Source of the DNA: Clavelina lepadiformis
Taxonomy: Eukaryota > Chordata > Ascidiacea > Aplousobranchia > Clavelinidae
Reading direction: 5' to 3'
Length of the DNA: 64,000 nucleotides
Assembly: GCF_947623445.1 (NCBI RefSeq)
Contig: NC_135244.1
Location: 3,844,001-3,908,000 of the forward strand
Under the pieces are notes generated by a model. It was given only the letters and a program-made list of their open reading frames with translations, was not told the DNA's origin and did no database searches. The position numbers were made by a program, and so were the translations under genes. How positions within the stretch are numbered: position 1 is the first letter of the stretch; the number at the start of each line of letters is the position of its first letter. Below are positions 25,403 through 38,112 of this stretch, one piece after another.

Positions 25403-27610
25403 CTGTGATGAAGATTTATTAAAAACTTACATGCATAGAAAATAAAAGTCAGGCTGGTTTAAGAAACATTGTTTTTCATTAGGACGATGCTTACTTTAAT
25501 TTATATCGTGGCTATTATTGTTAAAAATCTTTGCTGTGAAGAGACTACGGTGTTTTACAGAAAACGAGTAAAAGATAAGCGTTTTTAGGTTAGCATAACG
25601 GGTATGCAAAAAGTTGACCTTGGTTCTTCAGGGTTTATTTTAAGTCAGATTTGGATTAGAAGGTAAATTTTGGTTAGGTTTATGCCGTTTATGGCATTTT
25701 AGGTCAATACAACGTAAACTTAGCTTGAACATTAACTTGAAGAACAAGAACTTCAATAAGTGAACAAACAGAATGATTACAATAGACGGAACAGAACAAT
25801 AATTGTTTTTATATATGATAAGACAAAGGGGAACAAATGGTCGGGTATCACTGGAAGCATAACTAGCGTAAAATTCTAACTACAGGCATAAGCAAAATGG
25901 TATTTAGGCTCATATAAAAAGGTGAAGGTATATTGTAAGGGTTTGCGTGAGCATTTTTAGCACGTGCTATCGCGCGTCTTTCTAACTGCTCTTTATGGAC
26001 GAAATTTAAAACCCGACGAGAGTAAAAAAGGCTTCTCGTAAAAAGCGTTTGTTTTTCATTGTGAGCTTAAACTACCATTAAGGTTGACGACCAAGCATCA
26101 AAATCTAATTTCAGATTCGACGACAAAAACGATTTCTAACCTTGCTTCACAAAGGCTATGTTATAGTAATAAGTGAACTGAAATTGAGTATAGTTCTTTG
26201 CTGTGGTTTATTTGCGAGTAATTAATACCGTATTGATGCTGCAAAACGCGTGAAATAAATTACATTGTATTCAATATTCAAGTTAACGACGTTATTCATT
26301 TGAGAACAATTTGGACCAAATTCAAGTTTCAAAAAGCAAACTTTCCAATACAATCCAACAAAAACACAGCAAGGCCAACAACTTTAATTACATTAAATAG
26401 CAGGTGGGGTTCTTTGGGGGAATACAATTGGGTGCGTAGGGGTTGTGGGGTAATACGACTTTACGGGAAGCAAAATGGCAACAAAACGTTTTATATTTTC
26501 ACACACTTTTCATACGATATTGTTAAAGTTTGGTATGAAAGCATTTTTTCCAGCAGACGTAGAGATAAATCTAATAATATAACACTGTTTATGACGTTTA
26601 TTTACGATGACTGGACCAAGTTAGATGAAAAATTAGTGAAATTTGGAAACCAGATGTTTAGACATGTCAGTTGGTGAACATTTTTAAACAAACATAAGCA
26701 ATATTTCAAATAGCAAACCACTTACATTTTTAGGACGTAATTTTCGAATAATTAGATTACAACAATGACTGGTTATTGACATTTAACATCACTAATAAAA
26801 AGGGGGTTGAGTTATCGGAAAGGAAAAGTCAAATATAAGCAAGACGAAAGAATGTGTCACTTTGCGGAAACTCTAGTTACGATTCAAACAAAACAGAAAT
26901 TAAATAATACGCATAGACAGTCGGGCATGCAAAATAACAAGCTTGTTCTAGATATTTCATCGAGTTACATTTTTCTTTTGAAGTAATCGAACTACCACAA
27001 AGATAATGACAACTTAAATATCTTCGTTAAACATGAATGGAAATACATCATATGTACATTTCATGCTCTATATCTGAAGTGTGACTCGCACAGGCGATAC
27101 ATGACAATATTAATATGTACAGGTAATATGTTCCTACAATATAATAAATAGTTAAAACATTTTTTTATAATACTTGTCGTATTAATTTTCTCGAGACGGA
27201 CACAACGAAAAAAGCAGAAACCTGGTTACTATGGTTACTTCATTAAATAAATTTCTGTCTTGGTTATTAATTATTATTATAAAATATTGGGTTTCCATAG
27301 ACAAGCTTTTCACTGGACAAAGGCCATCTCCCATTATATTGATGGACACAGCAGGTATCAATACATATGCAGGAATTATGTTAATACGTGACATGGATAC
27401 ATGGGCAAGGTATTCATACAAGTAAATTGATATCATTTCAACTGGAGAATTGTCCAGTTCACTTTTAAACCATGTCTATCTTTTGTCAAAATCAGAATAT
27501 AAAATTTAACGACTACAAAACAAGCAAAATAAGATATCAAACATACCAAACTTAAAAGAGAGTTGCAAACGCTGACATGCTGAACCCCATACTAAAGTGA
27601 TAAGGAATTG
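25403..27610. other. Intergenic region, no gene recognised
   Basis: AT-rich DNA between the inverted relic exon and the 3' end of the KIAA0232 orthologue. A 125-codon open frame at 26300-26677 starts at a non-ATG codon, has no splice context and matches nothing I know. The distal part may be 3' UTR of the minus-strand gene. Confidence 0.5.
26406..26450 (+). other. G-rich tract, candidate G-quadruplex
   Basis: Five runs of three to five G (26406-26409, 26416-26420, 26430-26432, 26439-26442, 26447-26450) with loops of 6, 9, 6 and 4 bases, in an otherwise AT-rich stretch. It fits a relaxed quadruplex pattern. Function is unknown. Confidence 0.5.
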
Positions 27611-30600
27611 TTAGCGTGAGTTTGCCTTCGGTGGTCGGACAGCAAGAGATTTGCACATGTCGGTGTCGTTCCTTAGTATTTGTTGTTCAAAGGTGGTTTG
27701 CATTGATTTGTCTTCCCCGTGTTTTTCAAACTTTGCCGGGAAATTGATTTTACATTCTTCCGCTGCTGCTGCAGCTGCTTCATCATGAAGCAACCTTCCG
27801 ATTTCTGCGGAAAGATATTTGTCATAAAAATTAAAGTCTCATAAGAAGAGAAACATTAGCCAGAGCAAAATGGGCAGGATAACCGCTACTACTCCGTTGT
27901 TTGAAAACTTGAATATTCTTATCCACTTTAAACATGATTTAAGCAATGACAATACACAAACTACCTTACTTGGTGCAATTACTGCAAAGACATACAACAC
28001 AGTTGCTAAACTGTACTAGAGGCTCTATAGAAGATTTCACAGTTACAATTTCAGTCACCTCTTTCTAGACCCCACATATCACAACGTCCACTGACATCAT
28101 TGGTTTTGTTGACTGGTGAGATTGCTTTGCATTCAGAATATTCATCAGTAACTGGCGTGTAGGATTCGGCTGAATAAAAAGAATTGACTAACGGCTAAAG
28201 ATAAATATAACTTAGTTGCATAACTCAATCATTTCAGGAGGAAGTACACTATTTCTATTACCTGTCGAGCTGGTCTTACTAAACGTTTGAATAGAACTTA
28301 AAACCATTCAGAGTTAACACAAATACATTTAATAATAACTATACCAATGTCGCTGGAGTAGTGGCCGTGAACGTCTGAATCCTGGCTCAAATCGGAATCG
28401 TGTTCATTAGCGTGGATAGGTCTGAAGAACGAAAAAACAAAACTAAAATTAATTCCAATAATATGACCTGATACACAAGAGACATACTTTAAGATCAGCA
28501 CTATCACTTACAATTAATACCACATGACTAACTAACGTACCGGGTAAAATAGTGAAACCATATTTAAAAAAATAAATTTCACCTAAAATGGGTCAATGAT
28601 GATGGTTGTGGCGCAGGCTTGTCTGCTTCCTGTTTTTCACTGTAAACGATGTCAACAGGTCTTATACCGGAAATGGTTTGCCAGATGTTTCCTATTCTCA
28701 AGGAAGTCTTCCAAGCTTCGTTCTCTGTGATTGAATCAGCCAGAAGTGATGTGTTATTTGCGCTGGGCTTCAGGTAATATGGGGATTCTTGGTAACTTGA
28801 AAAGCTGGGGCAGGTGCTAGAGGTTGGGATTTCATTAAAAGACATCTTGTAGGGTGATAACATTGATCTGTTGCTTTTCAAAAAATTCTGAATGATATCT
28901 TGCTCAAAGCCGTGATCTTCAGTGAACGTGACAACATCAACTACTCGCTGAACCAACTCTGCAGAGTAAAATGCTTCCTCATCATTCAGGTCGCTAGCTG
29001 GATTGAAATTTTTATCATACTTTAAAAGCGAATTCATGGTTTCACGTCCACTACAGACTTGATTAGGGGTGCCAAGATTGATCATCCAATGGAGGTAATT
29101 AGAATCAAGAACTTTCAAAGAAAACTCATCTAAGAAGTTGTCTACAGGATCAGTCAAGTAGTTGCTGTTAAAGTGCAACTTTTCAAAGACGTTGAGATTT
29201 TTCTTAGCCTCAGCGGTTGGCTGGGGGGAAAACTTGCATCCACGAAGGATCCTGTGAATTTCAGCTTCCACAGACGACTCACTAGCGTGCTGCAGCCAAA
29301 TGCTTTTCCTTGACTCCACAACATTTGCACATGCCAACTCATCATCGCAATTTAACAAAGATTCTATTTCGTTGTTCACGGTTTCATTGCTGCTTACAGG
29401 GGTTTTGTTGATAGCAGCTACATCACCCATGCAATAAGGCTCGGAAAATAAAAGAGACTGAACACCTGAGTTATTCTGGACATTATTTGAACTCATGGGA
29501 GCACTGTAAGGCCAGATATCGAATCCATTCACAGATTCTTTGGTAGGAGTCGATGAAGAATAAACTTCATTGCAACTTTGATCAACATCTTCTTCGGTGA
29601 AATCCAAAGGAGGAAGAAAATGAGCATCTCCCAAAGAGTTCCCAATAGTCAAGTCATCATGGTCATTATCAACTTGAGGAGGAAGATTAGACACATCCGC
29701 GAAGATATCCTGATAATCTTTCATAAGTTGTCCAGTGATGTCTGGATCAGATTTAGCGGAAGGCCGATACATAGTTTCCAAGCGACTTACAGCAGATCCT
29801 GGAGAGAGGCCGTCATCGTCCTCCCAAAGCGAGGGAGATGGGCACCACAACCAACTTTCAGAGGTATCTTTATCTTCAAAAACCTTGTCCGAAACAGGAG
29901 AGGTTTCACTGCTCTGTTGATTCTTATACGCAGGTTCAAACTCCAAGCAACCAGATTCTGGGTCACGAAACCATTTGCTTCTTGGCAACTGTGTCTTGTT
30001 ATTGAAGATCTCCTGGATACCAGCCGAGTATAAATGCGAAATCTCATTTTCATCCACTTTCGGGGTCATTGACCTCTTCTTCCATTTGTTGTTTGATGGG
30101 TTGCTAAAGTAGCTGAATTCTGCAAAATTTTGCCAAGTTGATTCATTTGGAATTGTGGCACCAACGTTACTCATAAAACTTCGAGAATGGTTGTTAGATG
30201 ATCCTAATTTGCGTTTGTTTCTTTCGTGTTTGTGATCATGAGGCCGCCTTCGTTCATTGGCATTTTCCTTGTCAAATTCACGCCTGTCTTCAACACACTG
30301 CTTCTTACAACGATTATTTCTCCACTTTGCGCGTGTTGGAGAAACCGTGGAAACGCTTCCGGTACGCCGCCATCTTCCTGAAACTCCTCTGCCTCTGCTT
30401 GCTTTCTTTTTGGTTCCAGAATCTTTAACAATTACATTTCGATTCGATTCTTCTGAGGATATCTGCTTTTTCTTATGTTTGTTTATCAGCGTCACCCTGG
30501 GATGGTTTTCGTCTTGTTTCTGCAGAGATTTGTTTGATTCTGGAACATCGACATGCCTGTAAATGTATAAAACATATAAATTCACATTCCCTAAAGATTT

Positions 30601-33521
30601 GAATCAAATAGTAGTACCCGACTGAGTGTACTACTATTAATAAAGTATTGCAAATAAAAACTTGAACTACATACATCAATGTTTTGCAAGACGATACAGG
30701 AATACTTACTCAATTTTGTTTCCAAATTTGTTGGAACCATTCCAAACAGAAGTGACATTGTTAGTTTTTGAATGAGAATCATGTTTGTTGTGAAGAAGCG
30801 GAAAGGCATCTTGATAATTTTCGTGACGTCTTTCCAGCTTCTTGCCTACAAGTCCTTCATCAGAGCTTGATCCATTTTCGGTGGGATCTAACAAGTTTTA
30901 TGAACAATTTTATTTGCTCTTTCACACAAATGTATATAACCTGTCTAAATAAAAAATATCGAATACACAGACACAGTTAAAGAGGGACATACAGTGTAGT
31001 ACATGTGGGATGTTCTTATCACATTAATTGAAAACACTTTCCTGGAGTATGCAAATGAAATTCAATAAATTTCTGGTAAATTTCAACCTTGTTAAATATA
31101 TTTTATGCGTACACGTGTTTTCTCTTTGTCTTGAAAACCGAGGTAAGAAAAAGAGTTTGGGACAATTTTTTATTCCAAGCGCACTCCCTTGGAGGATATG
31201 ATCAAGGGTGATGTTAACTGTCAGGTGCTTAATTCTCAGTTTTATATGATGTCTGAAGACTCATCTGTTAACTTTCGGGTTGTTACGATCAGTAACCGAT
31301 TAACTGAGTATATATATATATATAAATTGCAAATACACAGCAGATAAACATGACATTAAAGAAAGTTCAAACAGACAAGGTATTAAAGTACTATCAAAAG
31401 CAAGAAAGATAATTCTCGTTAATAAATGCTGGTTTGGAGGTTAATATTGTTAAGTTATTTCGATACTGTGGTCAACATACCAGATGGATCACCAGTTTGA
31501 CACCACTGGTATTTAAGGTGACCGTCTTAAGACTATTTTGTTCGTTATATTATGCAATGCAGAATGAACACAAAACTGGAGTAGCCACAGGAATTACGAA
31601 TTAGCACGGTGAGCCAAAAACATGTTTTGGATGTTTAGCTCGTGTCTTCTGCCAACATCTAAAATTTAATCCAAGTTTTTCGCAATTGACTTTGTAAAAG
31701 ATAATCATCAACTGTCACAAGGCACACACAGAAAGCAAGCTTTGCATGACAAAAACATGCATACAGAAAGTTAGGATTGAAGTACATAAAACCAAACACA
31801 AATATCCGAATGCAGCAAGTGAGTTTGTAACAAAAAGTGGAAATAGGTCAGTCAGAGTACAGTACCAATACCATAGCCTGGCACAACTATGAGTTATAGT
31901 ATCCATGACAGCTTTAAAATCAGACATCTGGATACATGGCTTATGCATAATTTATTATAATGAGTTGAAGGGTGGTTGGTGACAACTTTAATTTCAAAAA
32001 CCCTGGCGAAAGAAAGATTTGAATTTTGCCTCGCCAGCCCATTCCTACAAAAAGTCGCAATATCAAGTCTAGGCATAGTAAACGGATAACTATATATATA
32101 ATGTTATATGTTATATATTACATATAATATAAATATCAAAAAAATCTGGAACTGTATCAGAATAATGTTACTGGTTGTGCAAATCTACCTTATGATAAAT
32201 CTGGGACTTACTCAGTCTGCAGGCATGTAAGTCACAAACCGGAAAGGCTTTTTAACTGTGGGGTCCAGAGACGCCAAATAATTTATACAAAAGGTGCACC
32301 TAATAACCGGAAAGGTTACGAAGTCCTACGATTTTAGAACGACCTTACGAGGGCCACACAGGGGACAAAAAAACAGCCCCAGGACCCTTCTCTTGGGCCG
32401 CTTTGGAGAGAAAAAGCATGAATACTCTTGCGGAGCAGAAAACCAGCTGAAAATTTTTCAACTTTTCGCTATTACTCGACGTAGTTTCGGTCAATTCGAC
32501 AATTAAAACATCTATATCACGGCAAAACATTCCTTTTTCTAACTATGTAATCAGTTTTTGTCCAACTGCGGCAACAAGTAAGGAAATTGAACACGTATGA
32601 GCTTTACTCTCGACACCAAAACAAAAGCAAGCATTACTGGTAAATTTCAAATCACACACTTTTATGACATCACAATTCCCACTCTGACTCAATATGCGAT
32701 GTATAAGCTAGGACAAGGTGGTTGTGCAATGTAATTCGATGTGTAGACAACTACACGACAATATACCATTGGTGAAGTAGCTGTTAACGGTTGGGCAAAC
32801 AAAAACAATTAAAAAGACTCTTTTTAGCAGAGGAAATGTGCCTAGTACACTGATAGATATACTATACGTAAAACTAATATTTGACACCGGAATGGCCACG
32901 ATATTATGGCCCTACAATCATTAGAAAACTGAAGTAGGTAGCTTATCTGTTTCTAATAAGTTTACTTACAAAGCCTAAGCTATATACATATGCAGTATAT
33001 TATATGTACTGTATATATAGAGTTATTTACCCGATATCAGGTGTAAAGTGTTCAACTTAACATATAGACTGTCAATGAGTGTTTCAATGCTATCATCGTA
33101 ATCATCAACAGCAGAATGAAGGAAGTTGGCTGCCATTTCCTTTTTCAAAGCAACTTCATCAAGAAAAGTGAATGAATGCGATCGTTTCTTGTATTTTTGC
33201 TTTGGCTTTCTGTGTACGAAAGAAGTTTGATATATAGAAAGCCAAATATCAAGAATTCAATATTTGTAACATATAAAAATATCCTACGCTACAAAATGTT
33301 CATTGGTATCTTTGTACCCGGCGAATTCACCTTTTATTGCTGCCTGGTGGCAAACTGGCAAAAATGCTGGCTTCCTTTTCTGCCAAATGAAGATCCATTG
33401 TATGCTTTGAGTTTAGCAAAAGATCCAGGACATGCCTTGTATAAATAACGGCATCAATGCCCCGATGTTCAAGCTCTGTTGAAAGCCAGGACTGGACTAA
33501 GTTTAGTCCGGCTTCAGACAT
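27611..33521 (-). CDS. KIAA0232: KIAA0232 orthologue
   Basis: Seven coding exons: 33331-33521, 33031-33209, 30710-30887, 28583-30556, 28345-28421, 28059-28169, 27611-27804. They sum to 2904 bases in frame, 967 residues, against about 1395 in human. The first exon has VQSWLSTELEHRGIDAVIYT, matching the human N terminus VQTWLGQELEKCGIDAMIYT. The second has SIETLIDSL (human GIETLVEEL). The third has YQDAFPLL and VWNGSNK. The large exon has WFRDPESGCLEFEP and ends THFRPI with the next exon (human THFRPISASE). The last has KSMQTTFEQ (human KSAQTSLDS). No enzymatic domain is apparent; the middle is low-complexity and acidic. The molecular role of the family is poorly known. An acceptor lies just before the start ATG, so a 5' UTR exon upstream is likely. 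Confidence 0.9.
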
Positions 33522-34314
33522 TGTTTCTAAAAAAAGAAAATTCAGTTTTATAACCAATATTATATATACTATATACAAAGATTATTAGGCTGAGCCATCA
33601 CAATTAGCAAGAAGACATATATTTATACTAGTACTGTATTCAAATATAATTGAAGCATGCCATGTAAATGTAAATGCAAAATCACAATAAAAAACTAAGA
33701 ACATCTTTTTAGCTATTTTTTTGTGTACACTTACGAATTCATACACAAGCATCATATAACAGATATCCTTTATATGTATGTATATATATTATTTATTTGT
33801 ATCAAATACTTATTGCAATACTAACAAATAACAGTTATTGAGTTTGTCACATAATAGGGCAGGTGTACACAACATGATTATTATTATATAATAGCCATAG
33901 AGAGTTATTTAAGAAATTTGTGTAGATTTCAAGTCCACTTTTAATAGGTTAAGAATTAACATGACTATAAAAAAAACACAGGAATTATTAAAATCTTACT
34001 TAAAAGTAGGTGATGGGTGTATGAGGAAAAATCAAAGTCGAGCAGAATTCCAAAGTCCGTTAACAGAAAGGCAGGAAGTGCTCCATTCAGGAATAATGAA
34101 GACACAACTGAGCATGGTGCTCACTATCCGGCGAACAGTGTATGGAAGATATTATTCCATATCAAACGCACCAAAAAAAACGCTACAACGAAGACAGTAT
34201 ACCCCTATCTGCCAGTACAAATCTATACTGTTCAAATAAAAATATTTTTAGATAATTTTTAATCAGCTAGCCAGTTCGAAAAGAACACCTAATTCTGCTG
34301 TTTCATGTACTTTA

Positions 34315-34530
34315 ATAAAACAAATTATATATACATACACAATGTACAACAACATAATTTATACATATATATATCATCAGATGCAAACTTTCATCCTCTG
34401 CAACATACTTTTCAACTGCGTCATTTAACCAATAAACTAACGTGTAGGCCAATATAATCAGAACTTTTTTGCACTGGTTTAACTATTTTTTTGAACAAAG
34501 CCAGTCTACGAAATTTCTACCAATGAATGA
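34315..34530. repeat. Diverged direct repeat, unit 1
   Basis: Shares ordered blocks with 35610-35795: an aaaacaa(a/g)ttata start, a tatcat...atgca...tttcatcct core, actgcgtc(a/g)tt and an (a)cagtctac...tttct(a/g)ccaatg end. I judge identity at roughly 60-65 percent by eye. Confidence 0.5.
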
Positions 34531-35609
34531 AACCAAAAATTTTAAATTTTACATGTATTTGTGCAGGATTTTTCCTTTTCAGATTGGTGGAGTTTTTAGA
34601 CAAATGTAGACATTAAATGTTTTTGGTATTAAAGTTTTGGAATTTATTCGTAAATTTAGGCTTTTTTTGAAAAGTTTTCGTAAAGCATCACCAAAATTGT
34701 GAGATAAACTCAGGTACCTCAATTGTGCAGTCGTTAAAGAATCTGTTTGCTATGCGTAGTATAAGCGGAAACGATCGGTTATGCCGTGAAGTTGGGAGTT
34801 GTCTTAAATTAAATAATTTCGTCTCTAGAGGCTAAACATGATCAAAAATAATCAAAAACTGCTGATATACAATGACTGACTGAGCATGTTGTCTCTGCCT
34901 TTTTAGTACGGACAACAAAGGTCCATTCTAAGAGAAAATGTTTGTTGCGAGCATCTATATATGATTCTATTGTTTCAATTTTATTTTGTAATGTAAGAGA
35001 TTGTAGGAGTAAATAACCTATTTTTCCATTGACATCGAGTAATGTAGTTAGCTTTCAATGGCCATGCATTATACCACATCGGTTTGTTTTCAAAGACTGG
35101 CTCCGCAACAAAAATCAAACCCAAGCAGAAAATGTGGTTAACATGTTGACTGTCAACAACGAGATAACTCGTGGTTGGAAGTGCGGCTCATGTTGCCAAC
35201 CATAATTTATCTTGTGTTTACGCGTATGCACTGAAGCTGTAAGTGGTCTCTGGACAAGAACAAGAAAAACCCCTGGCAACAGAAACATTTTTGAGGAGAA
35301 ATGTACTGAAAATTCAAAACACAAAAATGAGGCAAATATTGCTTGGCATCTGGGAACAGATTAGGGAATCAGGCATTGGCAGTCAACGTGTTAAAAAAGG
35401 AACTTAAAAAAGATAGCTCCACAAAAATTTAAAGAAACGTTTCGAATAGAAATTCTTTCACAAGTTTAAGTTTAAGAAAAATAAATTGGCATACAAATAA
35501 CCAACCTTTTTTGTTCGTTTAATATAAATCGACATGAAGGTTAAAAGCTAGTTTTAAGTAGCCAGTATACCAGAAAACATTCTATTAACCTCATTTAAAC
35601 TCAAACAAA

Positions 35610-35795
35610 ACAAGTTATACTCAACGTACTACAATAAAAGTTATATCATTACATGCAGAATTTCATCCTGAATAAAATATAATACTTCTAAACTGCGTCG
35701 TTCAGCTAATAATTTTATACATATTTGTAACTTCTTTGCAGTGGACATAGTTTTTCTTCGAATGGAGACAGTCTACATAGTTTCTGCCAATGTGA
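35610..35795. repeat. Diverged direct repeat, unit 2
   Basis: Second unit of the pair at 34315-34530, in the same orientation about 1.3 kb away. Either an old duplication or two members of an old interspersed repeat family. Confidence 0.5.
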
Positions 35796-38112
35796 AAATT
35801 GTTGATCCACTTTGATTCTTTTCAAGTACAAGTACAAGTATTCAGGCCATTGGATTAAAACAATTTCGCTTAGGTGCGTTACCTATGAATTCCTTTACAC
35901 CATAGAGAAAGTTTTGAAAATATTTTTCCTAGTTCTTATTTTGCAGTGTTTTGAATCCTACGCACTGGGCTTGTCTGATATGACGTCTAATTATGTGGAC
36001 AGTGAAGAATGCTACGTAAAATACTTAGTTTCTGTGTATTCTGCGGCAGTTTCTGTGTATTCTGCGGCACGTTACACAGGGTAATTTTGTTTGGCATGTC
36101 AAGCAAAGTTTGAAAATAATCAACTAAGCTAGGCTATAAGTAAATACAAACCGAATTAATACATTCCAATGCGCCACATATACCACCTAAACTCTTACTC
36201 GTTTTACGTCCCATACTATGCTGATCACGTAACGTGACTTCGTATTGAACTAGTCTAGGCCTAAGCCTATAAAAATTCCAAAAAAATAAATTCAGCACGA
36301 CTCTACGTTGCCAAAACACACTGAATGCTAGAATAAATGTATATACGGTGACTATAGCTTAAGTACATAAACTGGTGTGAACAACATAACATTTTAAATG
36401 AGATTAGGCCTAGGCCTAGTTAAAGTTTGTTAAAATAAACTAGGCTAATAACCTACCGCTGGGTCAGGTACAAAACTTTTACGCTGCCAATCATGTAGAA
36501 TTTCATTACAACATGACCTGTATTTGCTTATTGGGCCAAATTCACTATAAAGCATGACTCTCGAATCTCCAAGGTAAGACTATGACAAGCCAGTGATCTC
36601 CAATCCTCTTTGTACAAACTCACGAGCGCAAGGATCATTGGTTGGCTAGTAACAATATAAAGGTCATCAATAATTTCGCTATAGCGTAAGAAATATTTAC
36701 GTCAGGATTGATGTTTTGATGGCGCAGTCTCGTGATTAATCAAAGATTGTTCTATTATTAGTAATGGGACTTTATACGGATTAAAAAGTGCTTGATTGTG
36801 ACAAGTACAATAGATATATTTTAAATAATACAAAATTTGCAAATCCTTTAGATCTATAACCTTGTTTCATCTCCCTGGCAATGTTATCAAATGCACTAAA
36901 ACCAATATATTTTCTAACTCGTTAACTATAAGTGTTCATCAAGTGATAGCATATAATTACGTATGGCAATGCGAGTAGGTTATTATGATTCCACTCAAAT
37001 CAACGTATAACAAAAAGAACATTTTAAATAACTCCTTTCCTGTGACTTGGTACGTGTTATGCCTTGGACTTCACGGACATAGCTAACTGGACATTAAAGG
37101 AATATGAGTTATGACTAACTCGACGTGATAGCAGTTAGACTTAATTAATAATTATATGACTCGATTTGTACTTGAGCTGTTAGTGAGTTGATCTGTGTCG
37201 TAGCCGTTTAGACTTGTTTTCATCATTGTTTCAAACCATTTTGGCACAGACTAACTAACTAGAGTGTGGCGGTCATCGCCACGTTTTGGAGATTTTCCTT
37301 TAAGTTTTCGTTTTTCTCCTTGATTTACATTCCTTCGCTGATTACTTTTCTTTATACTGTATATCATACCCTTGCGTTTTCAACTTTGTTCGATACCTTG
37401 CTTTGCATTACGTTTATGAATATGCAAATGAAGTTTTATCAGTTTTTACTGGTCGTCCAACATGCTTCTGTGAAGAAGTATCTTTGTTGTGCTTACCGAG
37501 AAAAACACGCAACTTTACTAGGAGTCAGATAAATCTTCATCATCGTGTTCAGAAAACCTGATTGGCCAAAAGAGTAATACTCTTAAGTTGGCATAAACGC
37601 AGGCCGAAATGTTATGATGTGACGGACACGAGCCTGAACCCTAAACCATGTAACTTACAAGATTCTGTCTGTCTTAGTAGAAACTGAAGCGCCGGTACAT
37701 ACAGTAGGAAGTATTACAACAGGATAAATAACACATTAACCAAATTTAACGTAAACAAAGGCAACTCAATATTGTTTAGCCTACCTACGTGTAACGCGTC
37801 ATCCGCTATTCTTTCTACATTTATCTGCTTGACGCAAATGTGCTAACAGTTCCAAGCAACTTGCGTTGCATGTACAGTCAATATTGTAGACCTACTGTTT
37901 TGAAAAACACAAACATGATTCTGCAAGTTTGCAAAAACGTCTGGTCGACGCTTAGCTATTCCTCACGTACGTTTTGTTGTGAAGTGTAGTCACGCATTTC
38001 GACAAAATACCAGAGGCAATGCCAAAACACGCTGTATATTGAGCAAGTATATAGACAGATATATCCTGGCTAAATCACGAACAATGTAGTAAAGAAAAGC
38101 GCTTGTAAAATT

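Larger units (their letters stand above)
33527..38112. other. Intergenic region between KIAA0232 and CDK5RAP1
   Basis: No convincing gene. Short open frames occur on both strands (for example 33961-34262 and 37266-37532), but none has supporting motifs. Two diverged copies of a roughly 200-base segment are listed separately. Promoter and 5' UTR exons of the minus-strand KIAA0232 gene probably lie in the left part. Confidence 0.45.

Noticed and set aside
26300-26677. 125-codon plus-strand open frame
   Set aside because: No ATG at the start, no splice context, no recognisable domain; includes the G-rich tract.
29578-30053. Open frames on the plus strand across the large KIAA0232 exon
   Set aside because: Antisense shadows of a well-supported coding exon.
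30557-30585. N-terminal extension of the big KIAA0232 exon (MNLYVLYIYR...)
   Set aside because: This is intron sequence read through; the acceptor at 30557-30558 joins the previous exon in phase.
33961-34262. Two overlapping open frames upstream of KIAA0232
   Set aside because: Overlap each other in different frames with no motif in either; neither links to a neighbouring exon.
37266-37532. Hydrophobic 88-codon open frame
   Set aside because: Starts at GTG, composition fits T-rich DNA, and no family resemblance or splice signals.
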